Shown here: piece after piece, positions 24,201-33,553 of the stretch
How the letters are laid out: every line of letters begins with the position of its first letter
Numbering within the stretch: the stretch's first letter is position 1
Assembly (NCBI GenBank): GCA_900175165.2
Contig: FWWN02000239.1
Coordinates: forward strand, 186,001-250,000
Length of the DNA: 64,000 nt
Direction: 5' to 3'
DNA from: Rhizomucor pusillus
Taxonomy: Eukaryota; Mucoromycota; Mucoromycetes; Mucorales; Lichtheimiaceae
Program-made: the position numbers and the translations under genes
The notes under the pieces: generated by a model
Told to the model about the DNA's origin: nothing
Seen by the model: only the letters and a program-made list of their open reading frames with translations
Databases searched by the model: none

Positions 24201-26107
24201 ATGGCATTACAGCAACATCAGCAGCTACTACAGCAACAGCGGCCGACACCAACCTACAGTGCGCCGACTCTCAAAACTAACAACGTCTACCTAGTGGATC
24301 CAGCTCCTCCTCAGCAGCGGCGGCGTGCCTCCTACAGCGACCACCACATTGATGTCAACCTCGCTGCAGAAATCGGGCAGGCGCTAGTGTCCAAAATACG
24401 TGCTTTGCAGCTGGATCTAGAAAAGCACAAAGAAAAGTTATCGAATCTGCGAGCGGACAAGTTGGCGATGCAGAGGCGATTAAATGAGTTGGTTGACGAG
24501 CTTGCTGCCAAAACTGAGCATGAAGGTAAGGGGTCCAATATGCATTAAAGTATGTACATAAGAAATGCTTTCTTTTTCTCAATGGTTGCTGCAAATATAG
24601 ATCACTTGAACGAAGAGCTGCTGAACCTGGAAGTAACTAGACAACGCCTTAAGAAACAGATCCAGGACCTAGGGCACAAACTCGCGCGATCGCAGTTGGA
24701 GCAGGCAAGGATGCTGCGCGAACAAAGCCTTGTTAACCAGGAGCTTGAGCTGTCGAAAGCTGTCCAGGAGAGCCGGGAGGAGGAGGAAAGAACAAGAGTG
24801 ACAGAACTGCAAAGCAAACTCGAGTCAACGCAGCTAGAAAATAAGCGATTGTCCGACCTCTTGGAAGATAGGGGCAGGCATTTCTGTGCGCCTTGCAGCA
24901 ACAGCAGCTTCGGCAAGCATGATGATATCAAACAACAAGACGAATGCAGCACTTTGAGCAGCAGTGCCAGCACAGATGACAACGAGTACGAACAAGTATG
25001 CGTTGAAGAAGAACAACGTATGCTAAAGTTGACAACAGCAGCAGACTCACCCAGGCCCAAATCCTGGGCATGCACGTCAAGACTACCTCCTCCTCCTTCA
25101 GTGCAACTACCTGGCAACAAAGAACGTGTGAGGAGCATGGTTATCGGTGACACCCAGATGGTATACAAGGCTCGAGTCGCTGTTGGTGACTGGATGTGGA
25201 AATACACGCGGAACGTAACGGGGGAGCGACGGCATCGCAGGTTTGTCTGGATAGACCCGGACGAAAAAATCCTGTACTGGCGCAAGTGCAGCGATCCAAA
25301 GATAAACGCTAAAAGTGGTATGTAAAAAAAAATTAAAATCAGCGATCAAATAGAGGTTGCATCCTATTAACTGGCATGCTTATTAAGCTCGGCTACTTTC
25401 CTTTGCGATCCAACCGACCGCCGCCGCCCCTGCTACGACTAATTACCGTAGTATGCTCCAAAAAATCATCCCGTCCTTTGTCTTCCAGACGCATCAGCGA
25501 GATATCAAGCTTCAGTGCCTCGTTCAAGAAACGTTTCTCGCGTGGCAAGAGGTAGAGAGAGAGAAAGAGAGAGAGAGTGAGAGTTTAAACGGATCGCTAA
25601 AAGTAAAGCTTACATGTCTAAATGTTTACAACTCAGGCCCTGACGGAACTGTTTCCAGAGTCTACTAGCAGCATGGCGGAATTCGATGCAGCAGCAGTGC
25701 AGCAACAAAAGCGGGCTTCGCTCTCCCGGCTATTGAAACAGGCACCTTCGTCCTCGCTCCGGAGCATTGCTTCCTTCTACAAACGAAACAACAATGCCGC
25801 GGATTACTCAGCCCCTATCGTAGCAGTCGCGCAAAGTAAAGATAATCAATTTGACGACGACTGTAAGAGTAACGGCCAGATAGAACGCAACGTATTTCCT
25901 CCGTTACCCAGCACCGCGAAACCTGTTCTAGCTACCAACGCAAAGACAGCAGCAGATCGTCGAGGTGCTTTGAGATTATCAGATGATATCAAGACAAGAC
26001 GCCAACAACAACCCTCGTCGCTGTCACATCGTATTTCCTCTCGATTGCTTCGGTTGAGCGCAACCGACGAGATAGCAGTCCCGTACGATCAAAAAGTTGA
26101 ATGCTAA
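24201..26107 (+). CDS. Coiled-coil protein with a Num1/Mcp5-type PH domain (cell-cortex anchor-like)
   Basis: Four exons (24201-24525, 24601-25317, 25388-25551, 25637-26107) give 558 residues. A Gln-rich N-terminus is followed by a long coiled coil (about 50-220), a disordered acidic Ser region, and a PH domain (about 300-400). Its start VYKARVAVGDWMWKYTR, the core RRFVWIDPDEKILYWRKCSDP and the end RDIKLQCLVQETFLAWQE match the cortical-anchor PH family. Those proteins (yeast Num1, fission yeast Mcp5, Aspergillus ApsA) bind PI(4,5)P2 at the plasma membrane and anchor dynein and mitochondria. Here the PH domain is not terminal; a basic Ser-rich tail of about 150 residues follows. The much shorter length than Num1 means the role is an inference. 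The intron at 25318-25387 has the weakest acceptor (ATTAAG). Confidence 0.82.
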
Positions 26108-26369
26108 AGGAGAGGGGGAAATAAAACGTGAAATGACAACACTGTTATTGTTGAAATAATAATAAGATTGTAATAATTACTTTAAATAACGTAAGATGTA
26201 GGTGTAGCAAGTAAGAGGTGATACGCAGAAAAGACAAGACAGGATGTATACAAGTAGATAAATATAAAAATGTGAGTGCGTGAATGCAGGTTTGGAGGAA
26301 GTGCAAAATTGGTAATGGTGGGTATTGGAGGAGGATCAACAGATGTATATGTACAGCAAAAAGGTGCCA

Positions 26370-27734
26370 TTATCTGTTCAACCAGAAATGACTGCCGAGG
26401 CTTGATCCAGTCGAATCGCACGAATAGCGTTTCCGTACGTTACCACTTGGTGACGATGGGAGAGAATACGTCGTTGCTGTGGCAATGGTGGCCGAGCTAC
26501 TTGTCGAAGGCGACGACCGGTGCTTGATCCACAGAGGCGGGGGAGTCGAGGGTGACGATGGTGAAAAGATATTGATGCCTGCCGCTGCGTGAGTTGTTTC
26601 CATGGTACTGATACTATCGTCTGTCGTTGTCAGCGAGTAATCGTCGTCGTCGTCGTCGTTGTTGATGTCAATACTCTCCTTGACGCTGCTTTCTTCTTCA
26701 GCAGGCTGTTGTTCAAGGCGTGCACAGCGGAACCATTTACGGCGCCGGGACAGCATCGCGAGACGCTTCCAGTCCCAGTCAGTGTACTGCCACCCGCAAG
26801 TGTCGACTTTCCAGGAAGGGTCTACCCAGACCCAGTAACTTGTAACGCCGTGCTCGGTGATAGGCGGCGGCAGGACAAACTCGTCCATGGACGGAGTAGC
26901 CTCCAAGTACTCGTCGGACCTATTCATGTTGTTGTGATCAGATTAACCAATGAAGCCATATTGGGCTGTATGCAATTCGTACCACGCGGGATGGTCACAA
27001 GGTGCACTCCAACCTTTGTGAAGCCACCATCGTTGGTGCTCAATAAGAGTGAAACAATACAACCGATCAAACTCTGGATCTGCCGCCGTCGTTGCGACCG
27101 CGTTACTGCTGCTACTAACATCGAGTGCGGATGGCCGACTGCAGCGCCGCAGTGCAATGGCACGCAGTGCAGAAAACCACGGACTCCGCCATGCGAGGCA
27201 CAAGCAGCCGAGGCACCACACACTGGCCCTTAAATGGCCGCTGTAAATAATCACGCACCACATTGTATAACACACAGCAAGCATTCGTCGTTTATGTTGT
27301 TGCTCACGGCCATGCGCAATGTAGGTCTTGAGCTTACCGAGCGCGCTGCAGAGTGTGGCGATAAACGTTGCGAGTTCCGACAACTCCTGCGTCATCTCGT
27401 CCTCATTGCAATCTTGCTTCTGCTGCTGCTGTTGTCGAACAGGCCTGCTGGACAGCGCATGTATGAAAACGGGCAGCGCAACAGCCAGAGTTAGCTGGTG
27501 GTGGAAGCAGAGACAGGTCCAAACAAGGATCGTTAAAAGCATCCTTGAATAGTTGCTGCTGTTGTTGCTGTTTGTACATTTATTGTTCGTCGTTTTCTCG
27601 GTCGTCGACCATTGCAACAATCGAACAATGAGAGCGAGGTTGTGGATGCAGGGCTGCAAGATCTTTAAACTTTCATTGATATCATGATGTGATGACGCTG
27701 ATGATGATGATATTGATGGCTTTTCTGTGGGCAT
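26370..27734 (-). CDS. DysF-domain peroxisomal membrane peroxin (Pex24/Pex28-32 family)
   Basis: Two exons, 27734-26983 and 26919-26370, give 433 residues. The N-terminal half has several hydrophobic segments (for example RMLLTILVWTCLCF, LAVALPVFIHAL and WCVIIYSGHL), as in the integral peroxisomal membrane peroxin family. The second half has the dysferlin/peroxin repeat: FDRLYCFTLIEHQRWW, then PAW joined across the intron to SDEYLEATPSMDEFVLP, then YWVWVDPSWKVD, GWQYTDWDWK and RRRKWFRCARL. Family members regulate peroxisome number and size or ER-peroxisome contacts. The phase-2 intron has donor GTACGA; the more obvious stop-linked GTTAAT donor gives the wrong frame. Another in-frame ATG at 27794 lies beyond a TATA-like TATTTATAC next to the chosen start, so the start is uncertain. 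Confidence 0.8.
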
Positions 27735-28752
27735 GTATAAATACCGGGAGAGAGAAAGAGATGTGTGTGTGAATGTAAGAGAGAGAGAGAACACAATTGG
27801 GGGTTGGGGTAAGGTACGACGAGGGCGGAGGAGACAGAGGAGGTGGTGGAGTGGAAAATGTTTTTCGATCTTTTTTTGACTTGTCCGGTAGGCGCCTGGC
27901 TGGAGGATAAACTTTTAACGACTATACTGCAAACAAGGGGTCCCCTATTCCCCTTTCCTCGAAATAAATGATCGAGCATATTATTATTCTTTTTCTTTTT
28001 CTCTTTGCAAAGGTAACCGCGGCCGTAGTAATAACCTCATCAGTTTAAATTAATGATCATCTTTTGTACGACGTGCCACACGCCGCAAGTCGAAGCAAAA
28101 AAGCATTGTTGTCTCGTCGCTTCTGCGCGTTGTCGGTTGAAAGTAAGATTACCTGCCGACAGGGCAAGTTCTCAAACATTGGAACATCATCCAGCCATTT
28201 ACACATTGCTGCTGCTGCTTCTTTCTATTATTATCCTTAAATCATTCAATGTATGGAGTTTTCGGCTGACCTTGTTCATCTGCAGTTAGTTGGTATGCAA
28301 GTTGCATGACGATGACAACAACAACAAACAGTTTTCTTCCCCCTCCCTGTGGCGGCAATACAATGGTTACTGGCCAATTTGCGTACATTGCTTGTTCATT
28401 ATGTAAATCAATGCACTGTCTAGAACTTCAGAGCTCTTTGTCAATTTACAGATATGACTCGTGCTTTCGGAGTGCCGCAAGGCCCAGAATCGAACCGTGC
28501 CCGCAGTACATTTTCCGCTGATGCTGTCATTGATCTCCATTAGAAATTCTCATTATCACTGACTGATAGGGCTGGACTTGCTACCAATTAATTGCAACTG
28601 CAGATTTGTTGTTGTTGTTGTTGTTGTTGTTGTTATTGTTATTGTTATCAAGTGATTCACATATTGGATTTTATTGTTATTAGATCATTAGATCAATTAT
28701 ATGCAGTGTGTATACAGATGATTGCAATAAATAGTGTAATGATTGTTGTTAT
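27735..28752. other. Intergenic region with simple repeats
   Basis: About 1 kb between the peroxin start and the dihydrouridine synthase stop, both on the minus strand. It holds GA-rich and pyrimidine tracts (27740-27800, 27985-28005) and a TTG/TTA microsatellite near its right end. No ORF with a recognisable domain. Confidence 0.45.
28607..28647 (+). repeat. TTG/TTATTG microsatellite
   Basis: About nine TTG units followed by TTATTG units, lying about 100 bp beyond the stop codon of the dihydrouridine synthase gene. Confidence 0.8.
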
Positions 28753-30004
28753 TTACATGGAAAGGAGAATGCCAGCATTCACCAGGGCATTCGTGACAAC
28801 TCTATCTAGACCCTGCTCCGGTCGCCGCAGTTCTTGCTGCAGCTCTCTCCGGAACGCGCGTCCTTGCTGCCCACCAAACATCATGGTCAGGGGCTTTGTA
28901 AGAATAGTTAATGGAGGAAGCCTATGTTTACTGTACGCCGGATGTGATTCCAAGCTCGTTCCATAATCTACAACGGGCGTGTCAACCAAACATCCTCGTT
29001 ACTTTGCAACCCAATTGCTCACCGATATACTCTCGAATCACTTGTAGAACTGATTTGTTGGGCACATTGTAGATGGTGGTATCAAGAGTCTGTAAAAAGA
29101 GTGGATTGTTCATGACTAGTGGGAAAAAAGGCGGCATTCAGGGGGATTAAATTCTCAAGATGATAATCCAGTGATAAACTTACTTTGCCGACCAATCATG
29201 CATCCATCGACGCGTTGCAAAGCGTCCTGGATAGCTGTAGGGTCCTTGAACCCACCGTTGATGGAGATGGGGAGATGCTTCATATCCTGTGCCAGTCGAT
29301 ACACTCGATCGTAATTTAGCTGCGGCACATTCCGGTTCTGCTTGGGAGTCAAGCCCTTCAATATACATTTTCGCGCGTGAACAATCAAATGTGGCAGCTC
29401 GCGCTTGCTCTGACTGATAATTGTATCCACAAATCGATGCAAGAACTCGTATGTATCGAGATCGTCTACGCCGAGGCGGCACTTTACAGTGATGGGTATA
29501 GACACGGCCGATTGCATTTCTCGGAGCACGGCTACTACTTTTTCGGGAGTCTTCATTAATACCGCCCCGAAATCTCCAGCTTTGACGGCTGCGCTTGGGC
29601 ATCCAACATTAATGTTGATTTCGCTGTATCCTTGCCTCTCGAGAATTTCGGCCGCTTGCGCCATGTGCTGAGGATCAGAGCCGCCCAGCTGGACCACCAC
29701 GTTTGGCCGCGGTGCGCCTAGGATCGCATACAGCGTATCTGGATTTTTCGTGATAACATGCGGAGGGTGCATCTCTGTGTAGTATGCATAGCGTTCTTGG
29801 CCTGCCACGATATGAAGCAACTCGAGAAAATGCTAAAAAATGTATGATGCTCAGGTTAAAAGAGACATATCAGGGACAACAGAATATGAATGTACTTGCG
29901 GCGTTGGTAATGTCCACCATGGGTGCCACGCTAATAGCATGCTTCAGACGAGTCCGTTTCAATGCATCGCTGTAGTTCAATGTAGACAGACACCGTCTCC
30001 ACAT
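28753..30004 (-). CDS. tRNA-dihydrouridine synthase, bacterial DusA type
   Basis: Four exons (30004-29900, 29832-29184, 29115-29023, 28967-28753) give 353 residues. Motifs follow DusA in order: SVAPMVDITNA, YTEM, VQLGGSDP, the FMN-barrel active-site segment ININVGCPS (catalytic Cys), VKCRLGVDD, YEFLHRFVD, IVHARK, GLTPKQNR, SINGGF and GCMIGRQ. The C-terminal helical domain contains HRLPPLTILTKPL and GRAFRREL. DusA reduces uridine in the tRNA D-loop (positions 20/20a in bacteria) with FMN and NADPH. The N-terminus MWRRCLSTL is basic without acidic residues and looks like a short mitochondrial targeting sequence. Intron 1 is GC-AG. Fungal nuclear Dus1-4 enzymes lack this exact motif set. Confidence 0.92.
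29833..29899 (-). other. GC-AG intron in the dihydrouridine synthase gene
   Basis: Donor GCAAGT, acceptor TTTTTTAG, 67 nt, phase 0. It joins MVDITNA to HFLELLHIV as the family requires. The nearby GT donor (GTACAT) gives a frameshift. Confidence 0.75.
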
Positions 30005-31471
30005 TGAATCTTCTAGATCAATGAAATCTAGTTCCCAGATAATAAGGAAAGAGAAATAATGCTAGCATGTGGGGTAACGACGGTGGCTTTGCAGATATTG
30101 CCAAGTAATAGCACCTAGAAGACACAATGTACCTATTTCTTTGTTCCTATGTTTGAATGAAAGATATAACCCTTTGTTTAAAGCTATATAGTTCCCAAAG
30201 GCCAGGCGTATGAAGACAGATAAGTCGGCTTTCTTTTCTTTTCCGGTCTATGTCTCGTGATATATTTCCCATGATTAACGAGGACGGCTACGAGTGGGAC
30301 AAAGCGACCGTATAAAACAAAGGCAGACCATCGCTAGAGGATTGTGAGCAAAGTTCACTCTCAGCGGCAATAACGAGGAAACGCTCAAAGGAGAAGACGA
30401 GGCAGGCTTTAGTGAGTCGTCATGGTCTCGTACAGCTGGCATTGTTCGAAATACTGAAGAGCTCCCTAGGTGTCAGCTTTTCCCACAACATTACTACACT
30501 CCACAAGGCTCAGTCTCCCACTAGAACCATCTTCAACAATATGCCAGAAATCCCATGCTTTATTCACACAATAACCATTGTCAATACGCGCGCTCGCCTC
30601 ATCAACCGCTGATAAGAAAACTCCACGAAAGAGACTATCTCGCATGCGGCAACAACGGACTATCGATCGTCTTGCCAGAGAAGGCAAGGTCGCCATCCCT
30701 CGCAACATTGAACGCTATGGTCGATGATATCAACAGAAAGGCTACAGATCTGCGTCAGTTGCAGATCTTCAACTCGATAGACAAAGTTGATGCTCAAGAA
30801 AAAACCCGACGCAAATCAGGAAGCTTCTAATTTATATCCAACAGCCTCCTCACAAGTTTCGACTTGAAGATTGGGCAGCTTATCACTCTGAAATCTTCCA
30901 CAAGCGATCCGCTGCCTTTCGTCCTTTCTCAGCACCAGTCCGCGTTGCCTTTGCAATGACCATCCACAAGAGCCAAGGGCCAGACGTTCGATGTAGTAAA
31001 GGAGAAGACGAGAACAGGTTTTTCGATTAGGCAGAGGGCCAAGCCGTTGATGACCCGATCAAAATTATTTACGACTGGCAGTTATCAATGAATGCTAGAT
31101 ATTCATGCATTCCGTCGCTTGTCTTCGCACATGGCCAACTTTATGACGCGGGACTTTCATTCCCGTCTTGCATGCCTTCTTTCATGCTGTTCGGCTTTCG
31201 TGCCTTTTAATTATCGTGCGCTTCGGTGTTATGATCTCCAGAGTCTGAATATTCTTCCACGCGTTTTCGACCTTAGCAATCTCCAAAACTCCATGCACAA
31301 TCTTGTCTATCAAAACATTAATACATAGCTAATATACGACCAAGTCCGCATTATATTCCTTCAAGTTACTGAATGGGCACGTAGCCCCCTTGAATATAGA
31401 AAAAGAAAGATATAGCGGATCTGCAACTTACTAGATGCCCTTTATTATTTGCTGATTATTGCTATATAATT
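30005..31471. other. Gene-poor region with a helicase relic
   Basis: About 1.5 kb with no intact gene. Its one recognisable item is a short relic of a Pif1/Helitron-like helicase at 30914-30996, listed separately. ORFs at 30555-30830 and 31092-31328 are not conserved to my eye. It probably also holds the upstream region of the dihydrouridine synthase gene. Confidence 0.45.
30914..30996 (+). pseudogene. Relic of a Pif1-like (Helitron-type) helicase C-terminus
   Basis: The plus strand encodes AFRPFSAPVRVAFAMTIHKS followed directly by QG. This matches the last helicase motifs of Pif1-family and Helitron Rep-helicase proteins (typically LAFAMTINKSQGQT). One extra base after the QG codons shifts the frame, after which QTFDVV can be read in the next frame. 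No other helicase motif is intact nearby, so this is a decayed fragment. The assignment rests on a short match. Confidence 0.5.
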
Positions 31472-32998
31472 TTACAGTCCCTCATCTTCAGTTTTGATGG
31501 ATGGGGTAGATGAAGACATTACAAGTCTAAAGCGTCCAAAGCCTTGCAGTGCCTCGTACTCTGCTTCGGTGAGGCTGATGCTTTCATTGTTGTTGCTATC
31601 ATGCATCATCTCGTGGTGGTCATGGTCTTGCTGCTGCTGTTGCTGCTTTTGTTGATGTTCATGCGTTATTGTTTGCTGTTCTAATTGTTGTAGTTTATGC
31701 TCTTGTTCATGCAGCGACTCAATCGGGTTACACAGGTCTTGCACAGACAGCCGTCGCGTTGGTGCGGCGTGAGGAAGAGGAGGAGGAGGCGTGTGTTGCT
31801 GTTGGTGGTGGTGATGATGATGATCTTCTGACATTGATGAGCCCATCGATGATTCTGATATGTGCGTCAAGTAACTCTCTGGAGGCTGGTCCGGATTGTT
31901 GACGAGAAAAGTCGCTAGACGAGGCAAGATCATCCTCCCATTCATAAAATTGTCAGAGTGCCGACGAGGCAGCCCATTGACACGTTCCGTCGGCATCTCC
32001 ATGCTGTTGTACCGTCGCCGGTGCGGATATGGATGGAAGTGGACCTTTGGTGTTGTTCTGTCGTGATTACCGCGCCACACTCGTCTCGGGGACATGGTTT
32101 GGTGCTCTGAGTAGTCCTCGACGGATGATGATGAAGAAGAAGCAGATGGTGGAGACTCTGGGTAATGGTGGGGAGGAGGGGCAAAAGGGGGTAAGTTCGG
32201 CGGGAGTTGCCAGTGAGGATGGGGTGGCATATTCATATACGGCATAGGAGCATAGTAGTAAGAATGCGATGGTGGTGGCGGTTGCTGCATCTGTTGCTGT
32301 TGTTGCTGCTGCTGATGTTGGTACGCTTCATCCTGAGACAATCGACGAAGCTGGGCCATCATAGCTCGCTGCTCCTTGATGCTAGCACGTCTCCTGTTCT
32401 CCGGCGGGTGATAGCTAGCATCACTGTCCTCTTCATACTCGTCGTAATCCTCGTCGGATGAAGACGAACGATGCTTTCCACGGTCGTTCTGTATCGAGTT
32501 ACGACGTGACGGAGGCGGTGAAGGCATCCCAGCGTAATCTTTGCTACGCTGGCTTGCCTTCTTGCTGCCCAGCTGCTTTCCTCGTCGACCCGTACGGTTC
32601 TTGTTATGTGTCTGCGTATGTTGCATCATGTTGTCAAACCGACTGAACATTCGATTGCAGCCGCTAACAATGCATTTGAACGGTTTCTAGAAGCTGAAGA
32701 TTAATTTTTTCTTCCATACAGAATGCTTCACATCACACCGCGCGCCTTTACCTCTCCAGTATGCTTTCTAGATACTCTCAGTATGAGTTAGTACTATGCT
32801 AACATCCATCTTTTCTCTCTCTCTCTCTTCTCTCTTTACGTGTCTCCCATTTTACCTCATGTGACGCGCCAGATGTTCGCTTCGAGTGAATACCATTCTA
32901 CAGTCCCCGTAACCTTGACATTGGAACAGTTTGGGCTTACCGCCACGGGACGTCTTCTTTGTTGACGCCTCGTTCATTGTCTTTGTAGAGACGTCCAT
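31472..32998 (-). CDS. C2H2 zinc-finger transcription factor
   Basis: Three exons, 32998-32856, 32767-32752 (16 nt) and 32686-31472, give 457 residues. Two adjacent C2H2 fingers lie at about residues 30-85: [19 protein letters not shown] then ARHMR, the linker KHTGEKP, and [18 protein letters not shown] then MQHTQTH. The TRSEHLARH and SRFDNMMQH recognition helices resemble stress-response regulators of the Msn2/Adr1 kind. The remaining about 370 residues are disordered: Ser/Asp/Glu-rich, a His- and Pro-rich region, poly-Gln stretches and an acidic C-terminal segment (about 420-455) that could activate transcription. DNA target and pathway cannot be read from sequence alone. Confidence 0.88.
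32752..32767 (-). other. 16-nt exon of the C2H2 factor gene
   Basis: Acceptor TATCTAG, 16-nt exon, donor GTAAAG. It completes an Arg codon and encodes KHTGE, the linker between the two fingers. Both flanking phases fit exactly. Confidence 0.85.
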
Positions 32999-33553
32999 TA
33001 CAGAATAGTACACTGAAGGGAAAAAGAAATGATGCGAGCACGGTTTAAAGAACTAAATGGAAAGAGCGAGGCGGCCACCAATATCTCCCCGAAACAAGTT
33101 ATCGGTTATTTCCTCTTGATTGAAGAGGAAGGAAAAAAAGTCCGAGAACCCTTGTTTCCCAGTTCTCAAATGTACTACAAGGAAATAGGAACGATACGCA
33201 GGTCGGAACTTTTCAAACGACCAGGTATCAGGATGTTAAGTGCAACCTTCTGCATCTGCTTGACCATTATTTGTCCGATAATGGGCATGACAACCAATTG
33301 CCTGATCCTGAGTGCATGCATCGCCGTCCGGTCCTGGAGGCACATTTTGAGGGTTGATCCATGTTTCAAGTGTCTAAGACAATTGATGACAAAGTGATAC
33401 TGGGGGATCAACAATGGATAAACCCTGGAAACTGATCGATCGAAAGGGAGGGGTGCCTGACGTCGTAAATGCAAGGTACAAATTGCACCTTCTTCTGTTC
33501 CTCATTGTCGGTATCGCCATCAATATTTCCGTTATTCCTGTAATTCACTTTAT
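32999..33553. other. Intergenic region
   Basis: Between the C2H2 factor start and the condensin stop, both minus. One 122-codon ORF (33029-33397, plus) has no conserved motif and I do not support it as a gene. Nothing else seen. Confidence 0.45.

Noticed and set aside
28470..28510. tRNA-like B-box (AGAATCGAACC, minus-strand GGTTCGATTCT)
   Set aside because: The flanking bases do not form a T-stem, and I find no A-box, anticodon arm or acceptor stem at the correct distance.
33029..33397. 122-codon plus-strand ORF upstream of the C2H2 factor
   Set aside because: No conserved motif, no splice structure and no promoter signal. Hydrophobic and Cys content looks random.
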